Shown: in pieces, positions 10,095 through 20,628 of the stretch
How positions within the stretch are numbered: position 1 is the stretch's first letter
Layout of the letters: every line of letters starts with the position of its first letter
DNA from: an uncultured Paraburkholderia sp.
Lineage (GTDB): Bacteria > Pseudomonadota > Gammaproteobacteria > Burkholderiales > Burkholderiaceae
Assembly (NCBI GenBank): GCA_940746715.1
Contig: CALNWN010000004.1
Coordinates: 310,001-374,000 of the forward strand
Reading direction: 5' to 3'
Length of the DNA: 64,000 bases
The notes under the pieces: generated by a model
Told to the model about the DNA's origin: nothing
The model's database searches: none
What the model saw: only the letters and a program-made list of their open reading frames with translations
Made by a program: the position numbers and the translations under genes

Positions 10095-11826
10095 TCAGGC
10101 AGACTTTCGCTTCGCGAGTTCCTCGTCGCGCAGCGCGCGGCGCAGAATCTTGCCGACGTTGGTTTGCGGCAGCTCGTCGCGGAATTCGACCACTTTCGGA
10201 ATCTTGTAGCCCGTCAGGTTCTTGCGGCAATGCGCGATCACCTGCTCGGCGGTCAGCGACGGATTGCGCTTCACGACAAACACTTTCACACGCTCGCCCT
10301 GGGCTTCGTCGGGCACACCGATTGCGGCGACTTCGCGCACGTCGGGATGCGCCGCAATCACGTCCTCGATCTCGTTCGGATACACGTTGAAGCCCGACAC
10401 GAGAATCATGTCCTTCTTGCGGTCGATGAGGCGGACGAAGCCGCGCGAATCCATCACGCCGATGTCGCCGGTCGCAAGCCAGCCTTCGTCGTCGATCACT
10501 TTGGCGGTTTCGTCCGGGCGGTTCCAGTAGCCCTTCATGACCTGCGGGCCCTTCACGCACAGTTCGCCCGCTTCGCCGATGTCGGCCCAGCTGCCGTCGT
10601 CCTTGCGAAAGCGCACTTGCGTGGACGGCGCGGGCAAACCGATCGAGCCTTCGAAGTCGCGCAGATTCGAAATGTCGACGGGATTCATCGACACGATCGG
10701 CGAGCATTCGGTCAAGCCGTAGCCTTCGATAATCGGCTTGCCGGTCACCGCCTTGAAGCGCTCGGCCACCGACCTTTGCGTCGCCATGCCGCCCGCCATC
10801 GCGAACTTCAGGTTGGAGAAATCGCGTTTGCAGAACTCCTCGTTCTCGAGAAACGCGTTGTACAGCGTGTTGACCGCCGTCATGCCGGTGAACTTCTCGT
10901 GGCGGATGATCATCATCACGCGCTTCATGTCGCGCGGATTCGCAATCAGGATGTTGCGCCCGCCGAGCCCCATGAAGATGAGCGCATTCACCGTGAGCAA
11001 ATAGATGTGATAGAGCGGCAGCGGCGTGAGCACGGTTTCTATTTCGCCGCTCAGTTGTCCTTCCGACCACGCCTTGGCCTGCAGCAGATTCGCGATGATG
11101 TTGCGATGCGTGAGCATGGCACCCTTCGCGACGCCCGTCGTTCCTCCGGTATACTGAAGAAATGCAATGTCGTGATGCGTCAGCCGAAACGGTGTGACGG
11201 GCCGCGTATAACCGACGGCAAGCGCCTTCAGGAGCGGCACCGCTTGCGGCAGATCGTAGGCGGGCACCATCTTCTTCACGTGACGCAGCATGAAGTTGAG
11301 CAGACGTCCCTTCACACAGACGTCCCTTCACATTCAGGCCGTCGCCGAGCAGGTCACCGAGTCCGGTCACGATCACGTTTTGCACCTTCGTGCCCGGCAG
11401 CGCGTCCTGTACCGTCTTCGCGAAGTTCTCGAACACGACGATGGTTTGCGCGCCGCTGTCCTTCAACTGATGCGCGAGCTCGCGCACCGTATAAAGCGGA
11501 TTGACGTTGACCACCACCGCGCCCGCTTTCAGCACGCCGAAGAGCGACACCGGATACTGGAACGTGTTGGGCAGCATGATCGCGACGCGCTCGCCGGGCG
11601 CCACGCCGATACTCTGCAAATACGCAGCGAACGCGCTCGCCTTGCGGCCGAGTTCCCCGTAAGTCATGCTTGCGCCGACGCTCACGTAGGCGACGCGCTC
11701 GCGGAACCGCGCGATGCATTCGTCGAAGAACTGCACGATCGACTCGTATTGGCCGACGTCGATTTCATGCGGCACGCCGGCTGGATACGACGCGTACCAG
11801 ATGCCGTCGGTGTTCGGCGCGCGCAT
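10095..11826 (-). pseudogene. fadD: Long-chain fatty-acid-CoA ligase, frameshifted by a tandem duplication
   Basis: This AMP-forming ligase activates fatty acids to acyl-CoA. The N-terminal domain reads from ATG 11826 (GIWYASYPAGVPHEIDVGQY). The catalytic part holds the P-loop YTGGTTGVAKGAM, GYGLTECSP, and the hinge/lysine region ATGDIGVMDSRGFVRLIDRK with the C-terminal VGKILRRAL. One frameshift separates the halves; it coincides exactly with a 16-bp tandem duplication at 11301-11332. Without that duplication the frame would be continuous, at about 572 residues. It is the last gene of the fatty-acid block. The preceding thiolase remnant runs directly into its start. Confidence 0.85.
11301..11332. 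repeat. Perfect 16-bp tandem duplication inside fadD
   Basis: The unit cagacgtcccttcaca occurs at 11301-11316 and again at 11317-11332 with no mismatch. Because 16 is not a multiple of three, the second copy throws fadD out of frame at this point. Confidence 0.95.
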
Positions 11827-11839
11827 ACGCTTGCCCGAG

Positions 11840-12466
11840 CTTGCGGTGGCTGTCGTAGGCGAGCACGTCCTGCGCTTCGCGCGAAATGTTCCAGCGCTTC
11901 GCCATCAGCTCGCAGTGCTCGCCCATCGAAAGACCGGTGCGCGGCTCGACGTTGCGCGGCAACAGCGGCTTGAAGAACATGCCGGGCCGCAGCTTCGCGA
12001 GCGCGCCGACGCGCTGGCCCGTACTCCTGCCGCGATTCGCTTCGAGCAGAATCTTGCGCATGTTTTCGTTCACGCCGATAGGCGCGTCCGATGTCGTATC
12101 CACACCGCCCGCGATGCCCACGTCGATCTGTCCCAACGCAATCTTGTTGGCGACGAGTATCGTCGCTTCGAGCCCGGTGCCGCAGGCCTGTTGCACATCG
12201 TACGCGGGTGTTTCCTTCGCCAATGTGGTGGACAGCACGGATTCGCGCGTCAGATTGAAGTCGCGCGAATGCTTGATGACCGCGCCCGCCGCCACTTCGC
12301 CGAGGCGTTCGCCATGCAGCTCATAGCGGTCGATCAGCCCTTGCAGCGTGAAGGTCAGCATGTCCTGATTCGACGCGGTCGCATAGGCCGTGTTCGAGCG
12401 GGCGAACGGAATCCGGTTGCCGCCGAGAATCGCGACGCGGCGCACGGGTGGCAGCGGGTGGGGCAT
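11840..12466 (-). pseudogene. Acetyl-CoA acetyltransferase (thiolase), C-terminal half deleted
   Basis: ATG at 12466 has a good ribosome site (AAAGGAG at 12471-12477 on the minus strand). The first half of a FadI-like thiolase is intact: RVAILGGNRIPFARSN, the nucleophile region QQACGTGLEA, GGVDTTSDAPIGV, and GLSMGEHCELMAKRW. At about residue 209 homology stops and the frame runs into the start of fadD. The C-terminal His and Cys loops that complete the active site are missing. Normal length is about 430 residues. It degraded or formed beta-ketoacyl-CoA together with the MaoC and FabG neighbours. Confidence 0.8.
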
Positions 12467-12479
12467 GCCTGGCTCCTTT

Positions 12480-12535
12480 GCTTGTTCCTGGTTGCTTGTG
12501 CCTGATTGCGTGTTCCTGATCGTTTGTTCCTGAGC
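12480..12535. repeat. Four imperfect 14-bp tandem repeats in the thiolase leader
   Basis: Units lie at 12480-12493, 12494-12507, 12508-12521 and 12522-12535, sharing the core TTGTTCCTGA-like pattern (gcttgttcctggtt, gcttgtgcctgatt and so on). They fill part of the 151-bp leader between maoC and the thiolase start, just upstream of the ribosome site. Confidence 0.75.
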
Positions 12536-12617
12536 GGGTGTCGCGTGCCGGATCAGCACGGCGGGTCGACACGGCGGCGGGCGCGGCTGCCGCGCCCGCG
12601 TCTAACGGAGGGTCACG

Positions 12618-13549
12618 TCATTGCAGTCTCCATTGCATGCGGGCGCGCAAATGCGGCTTTTCTCCGGCGATGTCGCGCACCTCGATATCGCGTTCGATCA
12701 GCGACGACGACGCGCTCCACAGCGACGCTTCGCCGGGCAGCAGCATCGGCAGCTTGAATTCGGCGGCAAGCGTACCTTCGGCAAGCGGCTTCGGCGGCTG
12801 CAACGAGGAGGCCGCGCGCGCAAGCGTCCACATGCCGTGCGCGATCGCTCGCGGAAAGCCGAATGCCTTCGCCGATAGTGCACTCAGATGAATCGGGTTG
12901 TAGTCGCCGGAAACGCTCGCATAATCGCGGCCGAGCTGCGTCGCGAGCTGCCAGCGCGCGACGCGTTGCAACGCGGTGGTGTCGACCTGCAGCGGATCGA
13001 GCTGGCCGCCGCCGGCCGGCACGCCGCGCTTCAGGTAGACGCTGTCGCCGTCCCACACGGCTTCCCCGCGCCGGTAGATGCGCGTGTGCAGCAGGAACGC
13101 CTGGCCCTTGTCATGGCGCAGCAGCGCGCCGAACTCCACTTCGACGCGCAGCAAGTCCTTGTAGGCGAGCGGCCGGCGCAGACGCACGTGATTGGCGAGA
13201 TGCAGCAGGCCGACCGCGGGCCAGGGAAACGCCGGATCCGTCAGCATCAGCAGATGCAGCGGAAACGCGAGCACATGCGGATACGTGAGCGGCACGCCGT
13301 GCTCGGGGATGAAGCCGCACACGCGCGCCGCCACGCCGGCCCGGGATCGAGCGCGACAGCGGGGCGCACGAGACGCAAGGCGGGCAGCTGCGCCGGACGT
13401 CCGCGCTTGACGATGCCCGACAGCGCACGTGCGTAGAGCCGCGCCGGTGTGGGCAAGGTTTCCACGACCACAGTCCTCGGCCGCGCTCCGTCGCGCCGCG
13501 CGAGTTCGGACGTGTGGTTGCCGCCGAACGGATCACCGGGTTCTTGCAT
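12618..13549 (-). pseudogene. MaoC-type (R)-specific enoyl-CoA hydratase, one frameshift
   Basis: ATG at 13549 lies two bases after the fabG stop. The N-terminal part covers about 70 residues; the frame then changes near 13330 into the double-hotdog body (RVCGFIPEHGVPLTYPHVLA, NHVRLRRPLAYKDLLRVEVE). The hydratase motif is YASVSGDYNPIHLSALSAKA...GFPRAIAHGMW, with the Asp and His expected for catalysis. It would hydrate trans-2-enoyl-CoA to (R)-3-hydroxyacyl-CoA, supplying or draining the fabG and thiolase steps. Cotranscription with fabG is likely from the tight spacing. Confidence 0.8.
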
Positions 13550-13551
13550 GC

Positions 13552-14965
13552 TCAGGCTCCGATCAGGCTTTGACCGCACACGCGCACCACTTGCCCGCTG
13601 ATGCCGCCCGAGCCGGGATGCGCGAGCCACGCGATGGTCTGCGCGACGTCGACCGGCTGACCGCCCTGTGAGAGCGAATTCATGCGGTGGCCGGCTTCGC
13701 GAAGGGTAAACGGCATTTTCGCGGTCATCTGCGTTTCGATGAAGCCCGGCGCGACCGCGTTGATCGTGATGCCGCGCGCGCAACAGCGGCGCCATGCTTT
13801 GCACGCGGCCGATCACGCCGGCTTTCGAGGTCGCGTAATTGGTCTGGCCGGCATTGCCCGCTATGCTGCTGATCGACGACACGCCGATCAGGCGTCCGCC
13901 GTCGCGCAGAATGCCGGCCGCGAGCAACGCGTCGTCAATGCGCTCCTGTGCGGAGAGATTGATGTCGATCACGCTTTGCCAGGCCGCGGCCGTTATCTTC
14001 GCGATGGTCTTGTCTTTGGTGATGCCGGCGTTGTGCACGACGATGTCCACGCCCTCGTCGTCGAGCGCGGTGGCGATCTGCGCGGGAGCTTCCGGCGCGG
14101 CGATGTCGAAGGCAAGCGGCGTGCCGTTCAACTGGCGCAGGGTCGCGTCGAGCGCGTCGCGCGCAGACGGAATGTCGATCCCGATCACGTGCGCGCCTTG
14201 CGCCGCCAGCACCCCTGCAATCGCCGCGCCGATGCCGCGCGCCGCGCCCGTCACCACCGCGCGCCGGTTCGCGAGCGGCGCGTACCAGTCGAAGGGCGCT
14301 GAGTCGACGGCGTCGGCACCGTCGGCGGAAATCTGCACGACCTGACCCGACACGTAGGCAGAGCGCGGCGACAGGAAGAAGCGCAGCGTGGACTCCATCC
14401 GATGCTCGGCGCCCGCGCCGACATACACCAGATTCGCTGTCATGCCTCGCCGCGCCTCCTTGCCGAGCGAACGCACGAGGCCTTCGAGCGCGCGTTGCGC
14501 GGTCCACTGCCGCGGACTCGCGCAGTCTTGCGGCGGGCGGCCGAGCACGACAATGCGGCCGCACTTGCCGAGCGAGCGCAGCGTGTCGTGGAAAAACGCA
14601 TGCGGCGGTTCGAGCTGGCCGCTGTCCTCGATACCGCTCGCGTCGAAGATCAGCGCGGCAAGACGCGCGGCCGAGCCGGAATCCGCGGGTTCGAAACGCC
14701 CCGTCATCAGACCATGGCGATGCGCGAGCGGCATCCACAGGCCGGCGCTTGCATGCGCGACGCCCGTCACGCCGATGCTCGCCACCAGATTCGCGAGCGC
14801 ATCCAGCAGACGCGGTTCGCGTCCCGCCCCGATTGCAATGAGCCCCTCGAACTCGGGGCGGTCCGCGCGGTAGCGGCGCAGCACCTCGGGCTTCGGAAGA
14901 CCCAGCGAGCGCGTAAGGCGCGCGCCGAACGGCGAATTGACGAAGTTCAGGTAAGAGTCGTTCAT
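13552..14965 (-). pseudogene. FabG4-like 3-oxoacyl-ACP/CoA reductase, one frameshift
   Basis: This is a long SDR enzyme (about 470 residues) with two Rossmann-like domains, as in FabG4. The N-terminal pseudo-domain runs from ATG 14965 (MNDSYLNFVNSPFGARLTRS). The catalytic domain has the nucleotide motif VVTGAARGIGAAI, NAG in DIVVHNAGITKD, and Ser...TyrXXXLys in VSSISSIAGNAGQTNYATSK. A frameshift near 13783 in a CG-rich run breaks the last 75 residues, whose correct frame ends [14 protein letters not shown] before TGA 13552-13554. It reduces 3-oxoacyl thioesters with NAD(P)H. It heads the fabG-maoC-thiolase-fadD run. Confidence 0.85.
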
Positions 14966-15102
14966 ATTGTTCGTGGCTCCGCCGGATACGCCTGCACGTC
15001 CGTCAGGGTGTACTCAGTCTGCGGCCAGTGTGCACCCAGTTTCGCGCGCCGGCGTGTTTCGGAGCGAGCTTTTTTCATGCGATGGCGAACTCGCGTTCCC
15101 GC

Positions 15103-17586
15103 TCACAGCGCCGCTTCGAGCGCGTTGTCGAGCGCTTCCTGGCGGTGCCGCAGATGGGCGAACATGTCGAAGTCGGCGGAAAAATCGTCGACTTTCACGA
15201 CGAGCGCGGCATACCGCGCGTAATCGTCGAGCACGCGCCGCTCGTCCGCATCGATCAGACCTTGCTGCAGCGCGGCGTCGGCCCATGCGGGGAGTTGCAC
15301 GGCGCTCTGCAGCATGGGTTCGAGGCGCCGCGCCTTGACCGCTTCGCGAAGCTTCTGCTCGATCTGCGTTACGCGCGGGTTGAGCGCGAAGACGAGTTCG
15401 CCATAGCCGAGCGCGTCGACATCCGGATGCGGCACGTACGAATCGGCGACCAGCCGGTCGCGCGCGGCGCCGGGCGTCTGCATCAGCTGCGCGATCTCGC
15501 TGCCGAGGCGGTCCGACGGCTCGCGGTACGGCAGACCGAACGGGAAGGCGAGCACGCGCACCAGCCCCGCGGCGAGGCGATTCGGATAGTTCGCGAGCAC
15601 GCCGTCGAGTGCCTGTTGCGCGCGATGAAGCGAGTCTTCGACGCCCCAGCGCACGAGCGGCAGATCGTCTTCCTGACGGCCTTCGTCCTCGAAACGCTTG
15701 AGCGTCGCGGAGATCAGAAAGAGCTGCGAGAGCACGTCGCCAAGGCGTGCCGAGATGCGTTCGCGGCGTTTCAGATCGCCACCGAGCACGAACATGGACA
15801 CGTCCGCGAACACCGTGGCCATGCGCGTCGCGGCGCGATAGTAGCGGTGAAGCGGCGCATGGGCCGCACGCGGCGTCGCGATGAAGGCGCCGCCGCTCAG
15901 ACCGTACACGAGGCTGCGCACCACGTTCGACAGCGTGAAGCCGAGGTAGCCGAAGAACGCGTCGTCGAAATCGAGCAGCGCTCGAGCGCGGTCGGCTTCG
16001 CGCGTCGCGCTCATTTCCTTCAGCACATACGGATGGCAGCGGATCGCGCCCTGGCCGAAGATGATCAGGCAGCGGGTGAGAATGTTCGCGCCTTCGACGG
16101 TGATCGCAATCGGCACCTGCTGGTACGCGCGCGCCAGAAAGTTCGACGGCCCCATGCAGATGCCTTTGCCGCCGGCTACGTCCATGGCGTCGTTGATCAC
16201 GGTGCGGGCACGCTCGGTAATGTGATATTTGGCGATTGCCGAAATGACCGAGGGCTTTTCGCCGAGATCGACGGCGTGCGCCGACAGGCGGCGCGCGGCG
16301 TCCATCACATACAGATTGCCGCCCATGCGGCCGAGCGCTTCCTGCACGCCTTCGAACTTGCCGACGGCCGTGCGGAACTGGCGGCGCACCGCGGCATACG
16401 CGCCCGTGCCGCGCACGGCGATCTTCGCCATGCCCACATTCGACGACGGCAGCGAGATCGCGCGCCCCGCCGCGAGACATTCCATCAGCATGCGCCAGCC
16501 GTTGCCCACTTGCGCGCGTCCGCCGATCACCCAGTCGAGCGGAATGAAGACGTCTTTGCCCGAGTTCGGGCCGTTCTGGAACACGGCGTTCAGCGGCCAG
16601 TTACGCCGGCCGATGTTCACGCCCGGATGATCGGTCGGAATCAGAGCACAGGTAATGCCGGGTTCGTCGTTCGCGCCGAGCAGATGGTCCGGATCGAGCG
16701 CGCGAAAGGCGAGGCCGAGCACCGTCGCGATCGGCCCGAGCGTGATGTAGCGCTTGTCCCACGTCACGCGAAAGCCGAGCGTCTCGCGACCCTCGAACAT
16801 GCCCTTGCAGACGATGCCGACGTCCGGAATCGCTGCGGCGTCCGAACCGGCATAAGGGCTCGTCAGCGCGAAGCAGGGGATTTCCTCGCCGCGCGCAAGA
16901 CGCGGCAAATAGTGGTTCTTCTGCTCGTCGGTGCCGTAATGCATCAGCAGTTCCGCGGGGCCGAGCGAATTGGGCACCATCACCGAGACGGCGGCCGAGC
17001 AGCGCGTTGCGAGCTTCATGATGACCTGCGAATGCGCGTAGGCGGAGAACTGCTTCCCGCCGTACTGCTTCGGAATAATCATGCCGAGAAAGCCGCGTTC
17101 CTTGACGAACTGCCATGCTTGCGGCGACAGATCCTGCCACACCATGGTGGTTCCCAGTCGTTCGCGAGATCGCACAGCTCTTCGCATTCGTTGTCGAGGA
17201 AAGCCTGCTCTTCGGCGCTCAGGGTCGCGGGGCCGTAGCCGAGCAGCGTGTCCCAGTGAGGGCGGCCCGAGAACAGTTGTGCGTCCCACCAGACGGTGCC
17301 GGCTTCGATCGCGTCGCGCTCGGTCGGTGACATCTCCGGCAGGATCTTGCGGAAAACGTCGAGCACCGGCTTGGCGAGCCACGCGCGCCGCAGCGGCTTC
17401 ACGGCGAGCACGAGCGCGGGCAGCACCAGCACGATGGCGAAGAGTGTGGTTGCCACGGCGCCCGCTGTGCCGCTCACGCGCACGGCCACGATCCACGCGA
17501 TCATGAAGGCCAGCCACCCGGGCGCGCGCCTGAACGTACACGAGCGCCAGCATGCCCACCACCAGCAGCAAGACGAACCACGACAT
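15103..17586 (-). pseudogene. fadE: FadE-type acyl-CoA dehydrogenase with two offsetting frameshifts
   Basis: The 827-codon open frame equals the length of FadE (about 815 residues), but the stretch between about 17530 and 17150 reads as Arg-rich nonsense. The correct text there lies in another frame (LVLPALVLAVKPLRRAWLAK, GTVWWDAQLFSGRPHWDTLL, EEQAFLDNECEELCDLANDW). Two compensating indels therefore scramble about 125 residues while keeping the rest open. Around this, the N-terminal membrane helix and the dehydrogenase core (GFLGMIIPKQYGG, PCFALTSPYAGSDAA, CMGPSNFLARAYQQ) are intact. FadE catalyses the first oxidation of beta-oxidation at the membrane. The protein would probably misfold. Confidence 0.85.
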
Positions 17587-17739
17587 GACGTTTCCTCCCT
17601 GATTCCACGGTACGTGCGAACGCCTCCACGGCGCGTGGACGGTTCGCGTTGTTCTTGATCTTGTGCGAGCAGGCTTGCGTCGATGGGCGCTGCGCCTGCC
17701 GCTGTAAAGTCTGTCAAGCGGTCCGTGTGGGCGGCGTTC

Positions 17740-18705
17740 TTACGTCGCGCCGTGCAACGCCTGCGGCAGCACGGCACGGGCGTCGAGCGCGCCGCCGCGC
17801 GGCTCGCCGTCGAAGCCTGCTGTCGCGGACGAAGCGCGCGTGCCCGAGGCGGCCGGCGCAAGAAACGCGTCCGCTGGGCAGGCCGACAGGCCCGAGCCGC
17901 CGGCGTCGCGAAGCGTTTCATGGGCTGCAGCCGCTGCCTTGTGCTCGCGGTTTGGCGCGGCGCCGTCGGAACCGGCGCTTGTGTCTGCACCCGTATCGGA
18001 GTCCGTCGCGTCGCCGAGCACGGCCGCGAACATCGCCAGTTGCGAGGCATCGGGCAGCGGCGCCTTGAGCGCGGCGACCATCAGCGAGGCGAGGCGGGCG
18101 ATCAGTTGCAGGTCGTTCATCGACTTGCCCTGCGAGAACTCGGCGATGAGGCTCTCGGTGTCGGCGCCCGCCAGCACGCCCGACAGCGCGCCGATCGCGA
18201 AGTGCAGACGCCAGCCCAGTTCCTCGCGCGGCAGATGCGGCAGCGCGCGCTGGAACGCATCGAAAAAACGCACGGCCACTGACGCATAGTGCGCGTTCAG
18301 AAAGTCGCGAATGAATGCCGACGGATCCGTGTAGGCGCGGCCGAGCAGTCGTAGGAACGCCTTGCCGCCGACGCGCGGATCGCGCGAGAGCCGCAGCGCC
18401 GGAATGAACATCGCGCCGAGCACGTGCTCGCAGGTGAGCCGCTCGCCGAGCATATGGTCGAAGCGCTCGAGCAGCTTGACGCGCTCCTCGTTGAGGTGGT
18501 CGAGCCGGCGCGACAGCATTGAGTGAATCAGCGATTCCTTGCTGCCGAAGTGATAGTTGACTGCCGCCAGATTCACCTCGGCGCGCGAAGTAATCTGGCG
18601 CAGCGACATGGCCTCGTATCCGCAATCGATGAAGAGCGTCTCAGCGGCGTCGAGGATGCGTGACTTGGTATCGCCGGCGTGCCGGCTCGTTGTGCGACCC
18701 GCCAT
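17740..18705 (-). CDS. TetR-family regulator beside the fatty-acid genes
   Basis: ATG at 18705 is chosen because a GGAGA ribosome site lies just upstream. The helix-turn-helix is ILDAAETLFIDCGYEAMSLR, then ITSRAEVNLAAVNYHFGSKE. The effector domain runs to about residue 225, followed by an unusually long Ala/Asp/Gly-rich tail, giving 321 residues against about 200-240 for most relatives. The tail may be natural or may come from a 3' frameshift. It lies directly upstream of fadE on the same strand, so it may respond to acyl-CoA and control the block, as PsrA and FadR-type TetRs do. That role is inferred. Confidence 0.8.
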   Translation of the reverse strand: MAGRTTSRHAGDTKSRILDAAETLFIDCGYEAMSLRQITSRAEVNLAAVNYHFGSKESLIHSMLSRRLDHLNEERVKLLERFDHMLGERLTCEHVLGAMFIPALRLSRDPRVGGKAFLRLLGRAYTDPSAFIRDFLNAHYASVAVRFFDAFQRALPHLPREELGWRLHFAIGALSGVLAGADTESLIAEFSQGKSMNDLQLIARLASLMVAALKAPLPDASQLAMFAAVLGDATDSDTGADTSAGSDGAAPNREHKAAAAAHETLRDAGGSGLSACPADAFLAPAASGTRASSATAGFDGEPRGGALDARAVLPQALHGAT

Positions 18706-18874
18706 GTTGCGTCTCCAGTTGCCGGGCGCCCGGCCCGCAAACAGGCGATTCAAATGTGAATTTGAAACAGCCGTTTTTTCAGGATAAGAAGGATGATGAA
18801 GCTGGGCAAGGGTTGGTTGTCGATTAACTCCTCTAGAAGACCTGAAGACAAACCGCACGTCTTGCGCGCGGAAA

Positions 18875-18907
18875 CAAAAAGGCCGTTCCGACGAATCGGA
18901 ACGGCCT
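18875..18907 (-). terminator. Rho-independent terminator of the MFS gene
   Basis: A perfect 12-bp stem (aggccgttccga / tcggaacggcct, 18880-18907) has a CGAA tetraloop. On the minus strand the stem is followed by a run of five T, so it ends transcription coming from the MFS gene at 19052-20299 before the TetR gene. The rest of the interval 18706-19051 shows no gene. Confidence 0.85.
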
Positions 18908-19051
18908 CGTATGAATGAATAACCGGTTTGGCCCTGCGCGTGTGCGCTATGTACTGTGCGGCATGCGCTTCGTGCCGCGGCGGTTCTTGCCGCCTTTTGT
19001 CTATTGTGTGCCCGATAACCGCGCGGCGAAATAGCCGTTTAGTTCGAACGC

Positions 19052-20299
19052 TTAAAGCTGTTGGCCGACGGGGCGGCCCGGCACATGTTCGCCCACGTGC
19101 GCGGCCGACTGCGTCATGTCGATGCCGCGGCGTTCGCGGCTAAACGGAATCAGCGCGCAGATTACGAGCGCGACGATGCCGATCACGACCGCCATCACAA
19201 GCGCATAGTTGTTGCCGTGGGCTTCGGCGGCGCTCGCCTGCAGCAGCCCGTTCACCGACGCGATCAGATTGCCGAGCTGATACACGAGACCCGGAAAGGT
19301 CGCGCGGATTTCGTCGGGCGAGATCTCGTTCAGATGGACTGGAATCACGCCCCACGCGCCCTGCACGGAGATCTGCATGAGGAACGCGCCCACCGCGAGC
19401 AGCACCGGCGTGCTCGAAAAAGCCCACAGCGGCAGCACCGACAGTGCGATCAGCGCGGAAATGAAGATCGCGCGCTTGCGTCCGATCTTCTCCGACAACA
19501 TGCCGAAAAAGAGCCCGCCGCAGATCGCGCCGATGTTCAGCGTAATGGTGATGAGCGACACCGTGTGCGCATCGAAATGATGCTGCACGCGCAGGAAAGT
19601 GGGGTACAGGTCCTGCGATCCGTGCGAGAAGAAGTTGAAGGCGGTCATCAGCACGATCGCGTAGAGCGACAGCTTGACGTTCTGCTTCAAGGTGGCGACG
19701 AGGCCGGGGCGCGCCTGTTTCTCCAGGGTTTTGAAGGCGGGCGATTCCGGCACGTGCGCGCGGATGTACAGCACGAGCAGCGCGGGCAGCACGCCGACAA
19801 AGAACATGCCGCGCCAGCCGATGTATTGATAGAACACGCCGAACACCACCGAAGCGAGCAGGTAGCCGCTCGGATAGCCGGCTTGCAGCAGGCCGGACAC
19901 GATGCCGCGCGATTTGGGCGGCACGGTTTCCATCGTCAACGCGCCGCCCACGCCCCATTCGCCGCCCATGGCGATGCCAAAGAGCGCGCGCAGCACGAGC
20001 AGGATGGCGAGGTTCGGCGAGAAGCCCGACAGCAATTCGAGCAGCGAGAAGCAAGCGATGTTGACCATCAGCGTGGGCCGGCGGCCATAGCGGTCCGCGA
20101 GCCAGCCGAAAATCAGCGCGCCGAGCGGGCGCATCATCAGCGTCAGCATAATGCCGAATGCGACTTCCGGGATTTTCGTATTGAATTCCGCAGCAATGTC
20201 TTTCAATACGAACACCATCAGGAAGAAATCGAAGGCGTCGAGTGTCCAGCCGAGATAGGCGGCGATCGTGACGTTTCTCTGTTCGCGTGTCCAGCTCAT
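19052..20299 (-). CDS. MFS transporter of the sialate/lactate:H+ symporter type
   Basis: This 415-residue intact protein has about 12 membrane segments. Signatures include the N-terminal TIAAYLGWTLDAFDFFLMVF, the loop 2-3 motif GWLADRYGRRPTLM, and GIAMGGEWGVGGALTMETVP with EWG, a hallmark of the SHS/Jen1-like carboxylate carriers. The second half has the loop 8-9 motif GMLSEKIGRKRAI. The start at 20299 follows GAGGAGAACAAACA, an excellent ribosome site. The substrate is probably a monocarboxylate taken up with protons; the sequence does not settle which. It is flanked by a terminator and is one of the undamaged genes here. Confidence 0.8.
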   Translation of the reverse strand: MSWTREQRNVTIAAYLGWTLDAFDFFLMVFVLKDIAAEFNTKIPEVAFGIMLTLMMRPLGALIFGWLADRYGRRPTLMVNIACFSLLELLSGFSPNLAILLVLRALFGIAMGGEWGVGGALTMETVPPKSRGIVSGLLQAGYPSGYLLASVVFGVFYQYIGWRGMFFVGVLPALLVLYIRAHVPESPAFKTLEKQARPGLVATLKQNVKLSLYAIVLMTAFNFFSHGSQDLYPTFLRVQHHFDAHTVSLITITLNIGAICGGLFFGMLSEKIGRKRAIFISALIALSVLPLWAFSSTPVLLAVGAFLMQISVQGAWGVIPVHLNEISPDEIRATFPGLVYQLGNLIASVNGLLQASAAEAHGNNYALVMAVVIGIVALVICALIPFSRERRGIDMTQSAAHVGEHVPGRPVGQQL

Positions 20300-20409
20300 T
20301 GTTTGTTCTCCTCGTCTCCACTTGGTTTTCATTGACACGCAGGCGATGCCCGTGCCGGCAGACCCGTGCCACGGCCTTCGAGCGCGAGTGTACGCCCACC
20401 TTTAAGCGC

Positions 20410-20450
20410 CTGCAGGAATCAGCGCAGCGTTATTGGTGTTAATCCTGCAG
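20410..20450. promoter_or_regulatory. Inverted repeat between divergent MFS and receiver-kinase genes
   Basis: CTGCAGGA at 20410-20417 faces TCCTGCAG at 20443-20450, separated by 25 bp that include an AT-rich stretch (ttattggtgttaat). It lies in the 329-bp interval from which two genes diverge. An operator or DNA-loop site is possible. The short arm is itself nearly palindromic, so chance is not excluded. Confidence 0.25.
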
Positions 20451-20628
20451 CAATAAACGTGCTGAATGGGAGATTCAAGGGAAATGTCGGCCAGGCGTTG
20501 AATCGGGTAAGCGGAACTTCACTGTTTTGCGAAGCACGAAGTCGGCTTTACCGATGCGCGAGGCCGCAACGGTAGAATGCGATGGATACCGACTGTCGGC
20601 GGCTGCCAACGAATGAGCCCGAAATGCG

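Noticed and set aside
9792..11504. A 570-codon plus-strand open frame opposite fadD
   Set aside because: It covers the ligase motifs antisense and shows only low-complexity composition, so it is not a gene.
12480..12535. Short tandem repeats as a CRISPR array
   Set aside because: The units are 14 bp, contiguous and imperfect, with no spacers and no cas genes nearby.
15028..17238. A 736-codon plus-strand open frame opposite fadE
   Set aside because: It is the antisense shadow of a GC-rich gene. Its product is a His/Arg/Ala mix without any fold or family, while the minus strand has clear FadE motifs.
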